From the NCBI GenBank assembly GCA_030696435.1, contig JAUYSF010000291.1, forward strand, positions 1 through 8,091: a stretch of 8,091 nt of DNA, given 5' to 3'. Below, one piece after another: positions 1 to 8,061 of the stretch. The notes beneath the pieces are model-generated. The model was not told the origin of the DNA. It ran no database searches and was given only the letters and a program-made list of their open reading frames with translations. The stretch comes from Desulfoprunum sp. (GTDB taxonomy: Bacteria; Desulfobacterota; Desulfobulbia; Desulfobulbales; Desulfocapsaceae). Numbering within the stretch: the first letter of the stretch is position 1; every line of letters begins with the position of its first letter. Both the position numbers and the translations under genes were made by a program.

Positions 1-475
1 GCACTGCTACAACACCCTGGCAAAAGACTATCGGGATCTCGGCTTTACGGTTGAAATCGAATCCTATGTGGTCTTTCTCGAAGGCCTGCTGCGAGATGGC
101 CGCCTCAAGGTGCGGGCCGAGGGGCTTTCCTGCACCTATCACGATTCGTGCTATATGGGGCGCCATAATGATATATATGAGGCACCTCGTGCCCTCATCC
201 GGGCCGCCGGCGGCAGTCTGGTCGAGATGGAGAGGAACAGGGCTGAGGCCTTTTGTTGCAGCGCTGGTGGCGGACGCATCATGGCCGACGAGAATATCGG
301 CGAGCGGATAAGTGTCAAACGGGTGCAGATGGCCCACGCGACCGGGGCCGAGGTTCTGCTCTCCAACTGTCCTTTCTGTCTGACCATGTTTGAGGACGGG
401 GTCAAGGGTGCCGAAGTGGAAGAGAATCTGAAACCCAGAGATATCGCCGAGATACTGGCCGAGAGGCTTATGTAG
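1..475 (+). CDS. (Fe-S)-binding oxidoreductase, HdrD/GlpC-like CCG-domain protein (5' truncated)
   Basis: This is the C-terminal 157 residues of a gene that begins left of the window; the frame starts at base 2. The fragment opens with HCYNTL, the tail of the usual CPHCYNT motif of a first CCG (cysteine-rich) domain; base 1 (g) would fit a preceding Pro codon CCG. A complete second CCG domain follows: HDSC with Cys50, then Cys85-Cys86 in FCCSAGGGR, then NCPFC with Cys123 and Cys126. This gives C-X34-CC-X36-C-X2-C, matching the family pattern. Such domains bind Fe-S clusters in heterodisulfide reductase-like proteins. Members encoded beside etfBA are thought to carry electrons from ETF to the quinone pool, sometimes as membrane proteins; the missing N-terminus prevents deciding that here. 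CCSAGGG replaces the more common CCGAGGG. It ends in tandem stops TAG TGA. Function as an ETF partner is inferred from family and position. Confidence 0.85.
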   Translation, partial: HCYNTLAKDYRDLGFTVEIESYVVFLEGLLRDGRLKVRAEGLSCTYHDSCYMGRHNDIYEAPRALIRAAGGSLVEMERNRAEAFCCSAGGGRIMADENIGERISVKRVQMAHATGAEVLLSNCPFCLTMFEDGVKGAEVEENLKPRDIAEILAERLM

Positions 476-481
476 TGAAAT

Positions 482-522
482 TGCCCCATCGACTCCGCTC
501 CCTGAGCGGAGTCGATGGGGCA
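482..522 (+). other. Perfect 19-bp hairpin in the gap before etfB
   Basis: Bases 482-500 and 504-522 are exact reverse complements around a CCT triloop. The stem is GC-rich and starts 6 bases after the stop codon of the upstream Fe-S gene. No T-run follows (the next bases are GCAAATTTGC), so it does not look like an ordinary intrinsic terminator. It may be an RNA-processing or mRNA-stabilising structure that sets the level of the Fe-S gene relative to etfBA, a partial terminator, or a dispersed palindrome. The structure is seen directly; its role is inference. Confidence 0.85.
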
Positions 523-539
523 GCAAATTTGCAGACCCT

Positions 540-558
540 GCCCTGTGATTCCACGGGC
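540..558 (+). other. Small second hairpin before etfB
   Basis: GCCC(T)GTG at 540-547 pairs with CACGGGC at 552-558 around an ATTC loop, with one bulged T. It lies 17 bases after the 19-bp hairpin and 61 bases before the etfB start. It is short enough to be chance, but together the two hairpins give the etfB leader some structure. Confidence 0.4.
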
Positions 559-619
559 ACCGGACGGGGATTCGATACTATAAACACGAGACTCTACCAC
601 GAAGAACTGGAGGAAGAAA

Positions 620-1393
620 ATGAAGATTCTGGTTTGTATAAAGCAGGTTCCGGATATGGAATCGAAGTTTAAGATTGCGGCGGGCGGAACATGGTATGAC
701 CCTGCCGATCTCGCCTGGCGGATGAATGAGTATGACGAATACGCCGTCGAGCAGGCTGTACAGCTCAAGGAACAGGTCAAGGAGGCCGATTTGACGGTGC
801 TCTGTATCGGCTCCGAGCGGGTCAAGGAGACCATGAAGAAGGCCCTGGCCATGGGGTGTGATCGGGGTGCCCATGTGGCCGACGATAATGCCGCCGGCAA
901 AGAGCCCTTCGAAATAGCCGGCATCATTGCCGAATACGCCCGAGACAAGCAGTTTGATCTGATATTTACCGGCATGCAGTCCCAGGATCGCGGTAGCGCC
1001 CAGGTCGGTGTCCTGGTGGCCGAGATGCTGTCTCTGCCGTGTATCACGACAATTGTCCATTTTGCCTACGCCGATGGCCGGATCGAGGTCAAGCGTGAGC
1101 TCGAAGGCGGCATGAAGGCCCTGATTAAGGCCAAAACCCCGACTCTTGTTACCTGCCAGCTCGGGCTCAACACCCCACGCTATCCGACCTTGCCCAATAT
1201 CATGAAGGCCAAGAAAAAAGAGCTCGTCTCGATTCCCGTGCAGGATCTGCTCAAGGTTGAAGCCCGCCAAGAGACCGCTAAGATGTATTTCCCGGAAAAG
1301 AAAGGTGGTGGTCTGGTCCTTGAGGGTGATGTTGGACAGCTGGCAGACAGACTCATTCAGATTCTCAAAGAGAAAACCGGCGTACTGGCCTAG
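620..1393 (+). CDS. etfB: Electron transfer flavoprotein subunit beta
   Basis: This 257-residue protein is the beta subunit of the EtfAB heterodimer, a soluble flavoprotein that accepts electrons from acyl-CoA dehydrogenases. Family features are the start MKILVCIKQVPD, MNEYDEYAVEQAVQLKE (35-51), the nucleotide-binding segment GMQSQDRGSAQVG (118-130), the SLPCITT segment (138-144), KRELEGG (158-164), and the ETF-beta signature NTPRYPTLPNIMKAKKKE (184-201). Length is normal for the family. The ATG is preceded by GGAGG at 609-613 with a 6-base spacer, which supports this start. The stop overlaps the Shine-Dalgarno of etfA, so the two are translationally close. The upstream neighbour is a CCG-domain Fe-S protein, a common partner for ETFs of anaerobes. 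Whether this ETF is bifurcating or simple cannot be decided from motifs read by eye. Confidence 0.97.
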   Translation: MKILVCIKQVPDMESKFKIAAGGTWYDPADLAWRMNEYDEYAVEQAVQLKEQVKEADLTVLCIGSERVKETMKKALAMGCDRGAHVADDNAAGKEPFEIAGIIAEYARDKQFDLIFTGMQSQDRGSAQVGVLVAEMLSLPCITTIVHFAYADGRIEVKRELEGGMKALIKAKTPTLVTCQLGLNTPRYPTLPNIMKAKKKELVSIPVQDLLKVEARQETAKMYFPEKKGGGLVLEGDVGQLADRLIQILKEKTGVLA

Positions 1394-1402
1394 GAGGGTG
1401 CG

Positions 1403-2320
1403 ATGAAGATAGTATTAGTAGCGGAATATAGGGACGGAAAACTGCTCGGCAGTGTCAATGAACTCATAGCCTTCGCCGGTAAGATGGCGGCGGATAGCGT
1501 CATGTTTTTGGTGGGTAGTGAAAGTGCGTTGCCCGCCTATGAGGGTAAACTCTACCTGGGGGATGTCGGCGTCTGCGGCGAATTCAACCCGGAGGTGCAT
1601 AAGGCGCTTCTCTTGGATGTCATTGCCAGAGAACAACCCGATATGATCGTCTTTAGCCATTCTTCCTACGGCTGGGATCTGGCCCCCAGGGTGGCCTATG
1701 CCCTCAAGGCAGCCCAGGTCTCCGAACTGGTGGACGTCGTCGATGGCGCACTGGTTGTACCGGTCTGCAACGGCAAGCTCAGACGCAATGTGCAGGTGAA
1801 GACAGGTAAGACGGTGGTGACCCTTCAGGCCGGGGCCTTTGGCCTTGCCGAGGCTCCGACGGGCACCCCTGCAGTTGAAAAGATAACTACTGTTTCTGCC
1901 GGCCGGCTGGAATTCGGCGGCTATGAGGCTGCCGAACAGGGTGGTGTCGATCTGACCAAGGCAGAGGTCATTGTCAGCGCCGGCCGCGGCGTCGGCAAAC
2001 CGGAGAATGTCGCGATGATCGCAGCTCTCGCCAAGGCCCTCAAGGGTGAATACGGCGCAAGTCGACCAGTGGTAGATTCGGGCTGGGCCGAGCATAAACG
2101 CCAGGTTGGTACCACCGGCCAGTCCGTCGCGCCAAAGCTCTATGTCGCCTGCGGTATCTCCGGGGCTATCCAACATCTGGCCGGCATGAAGAAATCGGAG
2201 TTTATCGTGGCCATCAATACCGACAAGGATGCGCCCATCGGTGAGGTGGCCGATGTGCTGGTCGTGGCCGATCTCAAGCAGTTCGTTCCCCTTCTCACTG
2301 AAAAAATCCAGGCCCTTTAG
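1403..2320 (+). CDS. etfA: Electron transfer flavoprotein subunit alpha
   Basis: This 305-residue protein is the FAD-binding alpha subunit partnering EtfB. The N-terminal domain begins [14 protein letters not shown]. The C-terminal FAD domain shows [13 protein letters not shown] (191-203), [10 protein letters not shown] (219-228), [14 protein letters not shown] (234-247), [13 protein letters not shown] (250-262) and [10 protein letters not shown] (270-279), the last two being the usual ETF-alpha signature. Length is typical of the short bacterial form, with no ferredoxin extension at the N-terminus. The Shine-Dalgarno GGAGGG begins at the last base of the etfB stop codon, and only 9 bases separate the two genes, so they are almost surely co-transcribed. 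Electrons would come from acyl-CoA dehydrogenases encoded outside this window; the CCG-domain Fe-S protein encoded upstream is the likely acceptor (inference). Confidence 0.97.
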   Translation: MKIVLVAEYRDGKLLGSVNELIAFAGKMAADSVMFLVGSESALPAYEGKLYLGDVGVCGEFNPEVHKALLLDVIAREQPDMIVFSHSSYGWDLAPRVAYALKAAQVSELVDVVDGALVVPVCNGKLRRNVQVKTGKTVVTLQAGAFGLAEAPTGTPAVEKITTVSAGRLEFGGYEAAEQGGVDLTKAEVIVSAGRGVGKPENVAMIAALAKALKGEYGASRPVVDSGWAEHKRQVGTTGQSVAPKLYVACGISGAIQHLAGMKKSEFIVAINTDKDAPIGEVADVLVVADLKQFVPLLTEKIQAL

Positions 2321-2339
2321 GTCGATCAGAGAGGATTCC

Positions 2340-2651
2340 ATGTTAGAAGAACTATTCGATAAATTGCCGGAATCGTTCATCGCCGGCACAGTCACAGCGC
2401 CGATGAGCTACTATTTCTCACTCGGAGATCTGAAAAAGACGGTCAGGATTTCCGGCGATACCTGTATTGTTGAAACCGGCCGGACACTTGAAAATGCCGA
2501 CTGCGTCTGTAAAACCACCCCGGAATTCTTCCTGAGAATCTGGCATGAGGGCTATCGTCCGGGCATGAAAGACTTTCTTTCCGGAACGATAAAATCAAAC
2601 AATCCAGGAGCCCTGCAGGGATTTCTCCGCTGCTTTGGCAAGAATACCTGA
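2340..2651 (+). CDS. SCP2 sterol-binding domain protein
   Basis: This is a 103-residue single-domain protein of the SCP2 (sterol carrier protein 2) fold, which binds hydrophobic ligands such as fatty acids or acyl-CoAs in a tunnel. Recognisable parts are the strand region KKTVRISGDTCIVETG (32-47), the segment ADCVCKTTPEFFLRIWHEGYRP (53-74), and the C-terminal MKDFLSGTIKSNNP (76-89) followed by LQGFLRCFGK, typical of bacterial stand-alone SCP2 proteins. The reading frame is open further upstream, but this ATG is chosen because GAGAGGA (2329-2335) lies 4 bases before it, the protein then starts at the domain, and an upstream start would overlap etfA. It begins 19 bases after etfA, so it probably belongs to the same transcript. 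A role in presenting acyl substrates to beta-oxidation enzymes is plausible but not shown by the sequence. Confidence 0.85.
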   Translation: MLEELFDKLPESFIAGTVTAPMSYYFSLGDLKKTVRISGDTCIVETGRTLENADCVCKTTPEFFLRIWHEGYRPGMKDFLSGTIKSNNPGALQGFLRCFGKNT

Positions 2652-2720
2652 GGAAACAGGCTGGGGATTGGTCCGGCGTTGAGCTGCGATCAGTTCGTTG
2701 GCTGAGTTAACCGAGATGAG

Positions 2721-2730
2721 AAGAGGTGAG
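2721..2730 (+). promoter_or_regulatory. Ribosome binding site of the thioesterase gene
   Basis: The purine-rich AAGAGGTGAG lies a few bases before the ATG at 2736 and fixes that start. The second GAGAGG copy at 2728-2733 is only 2 bases from the ATG and is probably too close to be the main site. Confidence 0.55.
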
Positions 2731-2735
2731 AGGAT

Positions 2736-3143
2736 ATGAAGTACCTGACGGAAATTAAGGTCCGGGGCTATCACGCTGATTTTTATGGTCATGTCAATAA
2801 CGCGAGATACCTCGAATTCTTTGAAGAAGATCGCTGGGCCCAGCTGGAATCGACCCTGGACCTGCAGGAATGGGCGACCAAGGGGCTGGTTTTCCTGGTG
2901 GTCAATATCAATGTCAACTACCGCAGGGCGGTGGGAGTCGGCGAGACGATTTTGGTTTCGACCCGGTTGGAGAAGGTCGGCAACAAAAGTGCGGTCCTCC
3001 TGCAGGAGATTGTCATGAAAGAATCAAAGGAGATTGCGGCCGATGCCCGGATTACCTTTGTGGTGACTGATAAAAGTGGCCGAGCCGCTATCTTCGAGGG
3101 TGATATCCTCAAAGAAATTGAAAATCTCGGGAAATCAGAATAG
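2736..3143 (+). CDS. Acyl-CoA thioesterase, 4HBT/YbgC-like hotdog fold
   Basis: This 135-residue protein belongs to the 4-hydroxybenzoyl-CoA thioesterase-like hotdog family, which hydrolyses acyl-CoA esters to free acid and CoA. The family active-site region is clear: ADFYGHVNNARYLEFFEEDRW (14-34), with Asp15 in the position of the catalytic aspartate and the GHVNN-x3-Y pattern after it. The central strand region NINVNYRRAVGVGETILVST (57-76) and the late strand ARITFVVTDKSGR (104-116) also fit. Length is normal. It lies 84 bases after the SCP2 gene on the same strand; that gap shows no terminator, so co-transcription with etfBA is likely. It may recycle CoA or control acyl-CoA pools during fatty-acid oxidation. 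Substrate chain length and type cannot be told from sequence. Confidence 0.88.
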   Translation: MKYLTEIKVRGYHADFYGHVNNARYLEFFEEDRWAQLESTLDLQEWATKGLVFLVVNINVNYRRAVGVGETILVSTRLEKVGNKSAVLLQEIVMKESKEIAADARITFVVTDKSGRAAIFEGDILKEIENLGKSE

Positions 3144-3226
3144 AGATTATAAAAACTAGAGAAATGCACCCTGTGGAGATGCTTTTAACGTTTTAAATCC
3201 GCATGTTATATGAAGGGAGATAGAAC

Positions 3227-3256
3227 ATGGTGTCATCCGGCAACATTTATGGTTGA
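3227..3256 (+). CDS. Possible nine-residue leader peptide (MVSSGNIYG)
   Basis: An ATG at 3227 is preceded by AAGGGAGA with good spacing and opens a frame of nine codons ending in TGA. The good Shine-Dalgarno is the only support. It could be a leader peptide, the remnant of a decayed gene, or chance. The amino-acid content shows no run of one residue that would suggest classical attenuation. Confidence 0.2.
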   Translation: MVSSGNIYG

Positions 3257-3324
3257 CATGCAAGCTGTCTCTATATTACACAAACGTAAAGGTAAACTTC
3301 ACGGGATTCATTTTTGTACGTGTT

Positions 3325-3353
3325 TTGACTACAAGTGCTGTTGATGTTGTATT
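3325..3353 (+). promoter_or_regulatory. Candidate sigma-70 promoter for the FadL-like gene
   Basis: TTGACT (3325-3330, five of six consensus bases) is followed after 17 bases by TGTATT (3348-3353, four of six). The -10 overlaps the left arm of the inverted repeat, so a transcript from here would carry the whole element in a leader of about 215 bases before the start at 3578. This is a motif match by eye only. Confidence 0.3.
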
Positions 3354-3477
3354 CCATTTCCAAATCAAAATGAGAACGCGAAGGCAAGCGCGCAGCGACG
3401 AGACAGTACATCTCCGTACGGCGAGGAGTCGCACAGCGTAGCCGACAAAGTTAACGCTTGATTTGGCATTGGAATAC
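3349..3477. repeat. 129-bp imperfect inverted-repeat element, MITE/REP-like
   Basis: The outer 20-base arms at 3349-3368 and 3458-3477 are complementary at 18 of 20 positions (GTATTCCA...CCAAATCAA against TTGATTTGG...TGGAATAC). Inside, the sequence turns GC-rich and shows nested pairing: GCGAC (3395-3399) with GTCGC (3428-3432), and GTAC (3406-3409) with GTAC (3416-3419) around an ATCTCC loop. Long terminal arms, a GC-rich palindromic core, no coding capacity and position in a gap suggest a small non-autonomous mobile element or dispersed palindromic repeat, or a structured leader RNA. No flanking target duplication was evident. Copy number elsewhere in the genome is unknown. Confidence 0.6.
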
Positions 3478-3481
3478 GTGC

Positions 3482-3512
3482 TTTCTACGCAGGAGGAGTA
3501 ATGCTGTAGAAA
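3482..3512 (+). promoter_or_regulatory. Leader hairpin with GGAGGAG in the loop
   Basis: TTTCTACGCA (3482-3491) pairs with TGC(T)GTAGAAA (3502-3512), ten pairs with one bulged T, leaving the loop GGAGGAGTAA. A GGA-rich loop on a stem resembles sites bound by CsrA/RsmA-type regulators. The same loop would serve as a Shine-Dalgarno for ATG CTG TAG at 3501-3509, a two-codon frame. Structure is seen; regulatory role is inference. Confidence 0.35.
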
Positions 3513-3577
3513 ATTTGAGGCTGTCTGTTGGCTGTTGCAGCAGATGACAAGATGAACACGACCGAGGGGAGAGAAGA

Positions 3578-4795
3578 ATGAAAAAAACGATTTCGACACT
3601 GGCGCTGGTTTCATTATTTGCCGCAACTTCTGCCTTTGCATCCGGTTATCGTATTCCGGAGCAATCAGTGGATTCAACAGCGAAAGCTGGAGCAAATGTG
3701 GCGTCCGCCACCAGGGCGGATGCCGCCTATTACAACCCGGCAAACATGTCATGGTTGGATAACACCTGGAATGTTGAGGGCGATCTCACCTATATCCACC
3801 TGACGCCTGTTACCTATGACGACTATCGCTCATCTTTGTTTGACAGTGAATCGGAGGATGAAAACTTCCTCCTGCCCACCGGCTTTCTTGTCTCTCCGTT
3901 CTACGGTGATGTCCGGTTCGGTCTGGCGATCACTGCGCCCTACGGCCTGGCCAAACGCTGGCAGGACCGCTATCCCAGGGCAACTGCCGAGGAATTTTCC
4001 CTTCAGGTCGTAGAATTTAATCCGACTGCTTCCTATAAAATCAGTGACATGGTCTCTATTGCAGCCGGCCCTCGGATGCTTTATAGCAAAGCCACGGTCA
4101 TAAGTGATGCCAGATATGTGGGAACGCCTGTCGCCCGGGATATGGACGGAGACACCGTGGAATGGGGCTACAATGCAGCTCTTTCGGTGAAGCCTTCCAA
4201 GGATCTGAATTTCTCCGCCACCTACCGCTCCAATGTTGACCTTGATTTTGAGGGCGATGTTGACCTGTTTATCGGTCGGGCCCTGCCGACCCGTGATGGG
4301 TTTGTTTCAATTCCGGCACCTGCGGTATTCACCCTGGCCGCTGCCTTTAAACCCATTGAAGCCCTGACGGTTGAGTTGTCCTGGGATAGGACATTCTGGT
4401 CTGAATACGATAATCTTGATTTCGATTTCAAACCGGCGGTCGGTTTCGCCCCGTTTGAGGCCGCTATAACCAAAGACTGGGATGACAGCAGTGCCTACCG
4501 AATTGGTCTCAGCTATCAGCTCAATGAGGTTTTGACCTTGCTGGGCGGTTTTGCCTACGATGAAACCCCGGTTCCAGATGAGACCATCGGTTTTGAACTG
4601 CCTGATTCTGATGCCTTTCTCTACTCAGTAGGAGTCCAGTACAAAGTCAATGAGAAGATGGAGATCGGTGTTGCCATGCTCTATGACTACAAGAAGACCC
4701 GTGAAGTGACTGTCAGCCCGACCAGTACAGTTTATGGCGAGTTCACCGACTCTTCGGCCATACTTCTGACGGCAGGTATCAATTACAAATTCTGA
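3578..4795 (+). CDS. OMPP1/FadL/TodX family outer-membrane transport protein
   Basis: This 405-residue protein is an outer-membrane beta-barrel of the FadL family, which lets long-chain fatty acids or other hydrophobic compounds cross the outer membrane. A signal peptide is clear: MKK, hydrophobic core to residue 18, and an AFA cleavage site after Ala21. The mature protein begins SGYRIPEQSVDSTAKAGA, and RADAAYYNPANMSWLD (46-61) is the family N-terminal hatch motif with NPA at 53-55. The rest shows alternating amphipathic strands, and the chain ends NYKF, the terminal aromatic expected for barrel assembly. It is slightly shorter than E. coli FadL. GAGGGGAGAG (3564-3573) supports the start. It stands alone between a structured leader and a strong terminator, so it is probably its own transcription unit. 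Substrate may be fatty acids, given etfBA and fadH nearby, but aromatic hydrocarbons cannot be excluded. Confidence 0.92.
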   Translation: MKKTISTLALVSLFAATSAFASGYRIPEQSVDSTAKAGANVASATRADAAYYNPANMSWLDNTWNVEGDLTYIHLTPVTYDDYRSSLFDSESEDENFLLPTGFLVSPFYGDVRFGLAITAPYGLAKRWQDRYPRATAEEFSLQVVEFNPTASYKISDMVSIAAGPRMLYSKATVISDARYVGTPVARDMDGDTVEWGYNAALSVKPSKDLNFSATYRSNVDLDFEGDVDLFIGRALPTRDGFVSIPAPAVFTLAAAFKPIEALTVELSWDRTFWSEYDNLDFDFKPAVGFAPFEAAITKDWDDSSAYRIGLSYQLNEVLTLLGGFAYDETPVPDETIGFELPDSDAFLYSVGVQYKVNEKMEIGVAMLYDYKKTREVTVSPTSTVYGEFTDSSAILLTAGINYKF

Positions 4796-4814
4796 TTCCT
4801 TGCCATGTGAGAAC

Positions 4815-4852
4815 AAAAACCCTTGCTGCCTTGGTGCAGCAGGGGTTTTTTT
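4815..4852 (+). terminator. Bidirectional intrinsic terminator
   Basis: Arms 4815-4829 and 4836-4850 form a 15-bp stem with one G-U pair around the loop CTTGGT, followed by a T-run reaching 4852. The left arm begins with A residues, so the minus-strand copy also ends in T's. It sits 19 bases after the FadL-family stop and 27 bases from the stop of the convergent radical SAM gene, and can serve both. Confidence 0.92.
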
Positions 4853-4878
4853 GTTTTCCCCGGTTGTACAACCCGGAT

Positions 4879-5748
4879 TTACAGGCCGCGCATATACTCG
4901 GGTTTGAGACTGATTTTACCCTGCAGGGCAGAATCGATAAGAAGCAGGGTGGCGGCCTTGTCGCCTGGCAGTCTGGCCCTGATCGGCAGGTAATTTGAGG
5001 CGTGGTTGGCATGGAAATAGCCATCCGTCAGCACTGTTTCGGCGAGCATGAGCCGGAGTTCAGAAAGCACCTCGACGGGACGCAGCAACTGGAAATCACC
5101 GGCTATCCAGGCCGTGTGAAGAGGGGTTCCCGGCGTAAGCATCAGGCTGAGAGCACCGACAAACTCCGGATCGATCTCCGTCAGCACCCGACCGGTCTCT
5201 CTGGCGTGAATGGTCGAGCGTTGCTTACCGGCGATACCAAGCAGGACGGTAATCGACAGCTTGATACCGGCGGCACGGATCTTTCTGCCCATCTCGATCA
5301 TGCGCTCCGGATCTGCCCCTTTGTTGATATCTTTCAGGGTGACCGCATCGCCTGATTCAAGGCCCATGTAAGCGATGGCGAGGCCGAGTTCTCGGAGTTC
5401 TTGCAACTGGTCAGGGCTCTTTCGATCAATGCTCTTTGTGTTGGCATAGGCTCCGACCCGGTTCACCCAAGGCAGCTTTTTTCTGATACTGTGCAGGATG
5501 CCGACCAGCCGTTCCTGAGGGATGATCAGGGCATCCCCGTCGCAGAGAAAGAGCCGGTTCTGGCGGCGGCAGTGGTTGGCCGCAAACTCGATGTCGGCCT
5601 TGAGGGTTACATCATCTTTTATCGAAAAACGCGTGCCTTTGTACATCCCGCAGAAGGTGCATTTGTTGTGCGAGCAACCAGTCGTCACCTGCAGCAGGAT
5701 AGAATCCGCCTCACTTGGCGGTCTGAAAATAGTCCCCTGATAATGCAT
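4879..5748 (-). CDS. Radical SAM protein, CX4CX2C type, function unknown
   Basis: This 289-residue protein has the cluster motif GCSHNKCTFCGMYKG (24-38), with Cys25, Cys30 and Cys33 in a CX4CX2C arrangement, one residue longer than the common CX3CX2C. Other radical SAM features are DGDALII (70-76) and YMGLESGD (127-134), reminiscent of the GxxSG-like segments of Elp3/HemN-related enzymes. A conserved C-terminal segment, HANHASNYLPIRARLPGDK (246-264), appears to mark this family, members of which I know only as uncharacterised radical SAM or coproporphyrinogen oxidase-like proteins. No extra ferredoxin or B12 domain is seen. The start is supported by AGGAG (minus strand, bases 5761-5757) with an 8-base spacer. 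It is convergent with the FadL-family gene and divergent from fadH. No substrate should be assigned; it need not act in heme synthesis. Confidence 0.88.
   Translation of the reverse strand: MHYQGTIFRPPSEADSILLQVTTGCSHNKCTFCGMYKGTRFSIKDDVTLKADIEFAANHCRRQNRLFLCDGDALIIPQERLVGILHSIRKKLPWVNRVGAYANTKSIDRKSPDQLQELRELGLAIAYMGLESGDAVTLKDINKGADPERMIEMGRKIRAAGIKLSITVLLGIAGKQRSTIHARETGRVLTEIDPEFVGALSLMLTPGTPLHTAWIAGDFQLLRPVEVLSELRLMLAETVLTDGYFHANHASNYLPIRARLPGDKAATLLLIDSALQGKISLKPEYMRGL
5715..5744 (+). promoter_or_regulatory. Candidate sigma-70 promoter for fadH
   Basis: TTGGCG (5715-5720, four of six) and GATAAT (5739-5744, five of six) are separated by 18 bases, placing initiation near 5751. The site lies inside the first codons of the divergent radical SAM gene, as the 24-base gap between the called start codons leaves no room for a promoter. 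Motif match by eye only. Confidence 0.4.
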
Positions 5749-5763
5749 TATGTCCGCTCCTGA

Positions 5764-7824
<2,061 letters not shown>

Positions 7825-7944
7825 GGGGCGTTCGATTCAATTGCTCTCGTTTGGGAAGAGCTAGCCAACGCAAAAAAAAGGACAGATTCTGCAATTACAA
7901 CTCCACCAGATAAAACTGTTCAATCCCCAATTTCGACGAATAAT

Positions 7945-7970
7945 CGAAATCGAAATCGGGATCGAAATCG
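7945..7970. repeat. CGAAAT hexamer repeat block
   Basis: Four consecutive six-base units, CGAAAT, CGAAAT, CGGGAT, CGAAAT, followed by CG, lie in register. They resemble short hexamer-type intergenic repeats. No gene is attached to them in the window. Confidence 0.6.
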
Positions 7971-8061
7971 CTCACTGCAACGAGAAGACGGCGGAGGGGA
8001 AAAGTTCTAGCGTTCGGAAAAAATTCCAAGCAAGATGAAAATGCCGGAAACAGCAAAGGTT

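Larger units (their letters stand above)
3144..3577. other. 434-base intergenic region with repeat and leader structures
   Basis: No convincing full-length gene was found here. The region contains a nine-codon ORF with its own Shine-Dalgarno (3227-3256), a weak promoter candidate (3325-3353), a 129-base imperfect inverted-repeat element (3349-3477), and a hairpin with GGAGGAG in its loop (3482-3512). A/T-rich DNA dominates 3144-3360, in contrast with the coding DNA around it. No clear intrinsic terminator follows the thioesterase stop. Confidence 0.7.

Noticed and set aside
482..530. Intrinsic terminator at the 19-bp hairpin
   Set aside because: No T-run follows the stem, so it does not meet the usual pattern; kept as a structural element instead.
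151..1047. 298-residue minus-strand open frame across the Fe-S gene end and etfB
   Set aside because: It lies antisense to two clearly recognised genes, runs through the hairpin gap, and its translation has no recognisable family features.
1415..2395. 326-residue minus-strand open frame over etfA
   Set aside because: Antisense shadow of etfA, which has full family signatures and a good ribosome binding site.
3165..3200. Terminator after the thioesterase gene
   Set aside because: Only a weak, interrupted stem (GCA...TGC) precedes the short T-run; not convincing.
3253..3277. TTGACA with TATATT as a promoter
   Set aside because: The spacer is only 13 bases; no good -10 occurs at 16-18 bases from this TTGACA.
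3253..3441. 62-codon plus-strand frame in the gap before the FadL-like gene
   Set aside because: No ribosome binding site, runs into the inverted repeat core, and composition (Arg/Thr-rich end) reflects the repeat rather than a protein.
3462..3484. Sigma-54 promoter (TGGCA...GTGCT) before the FadL-like gene
   Set aside because: The GG and GC elements are not 10 bases apart, so the required -24/-12 spacing fails.
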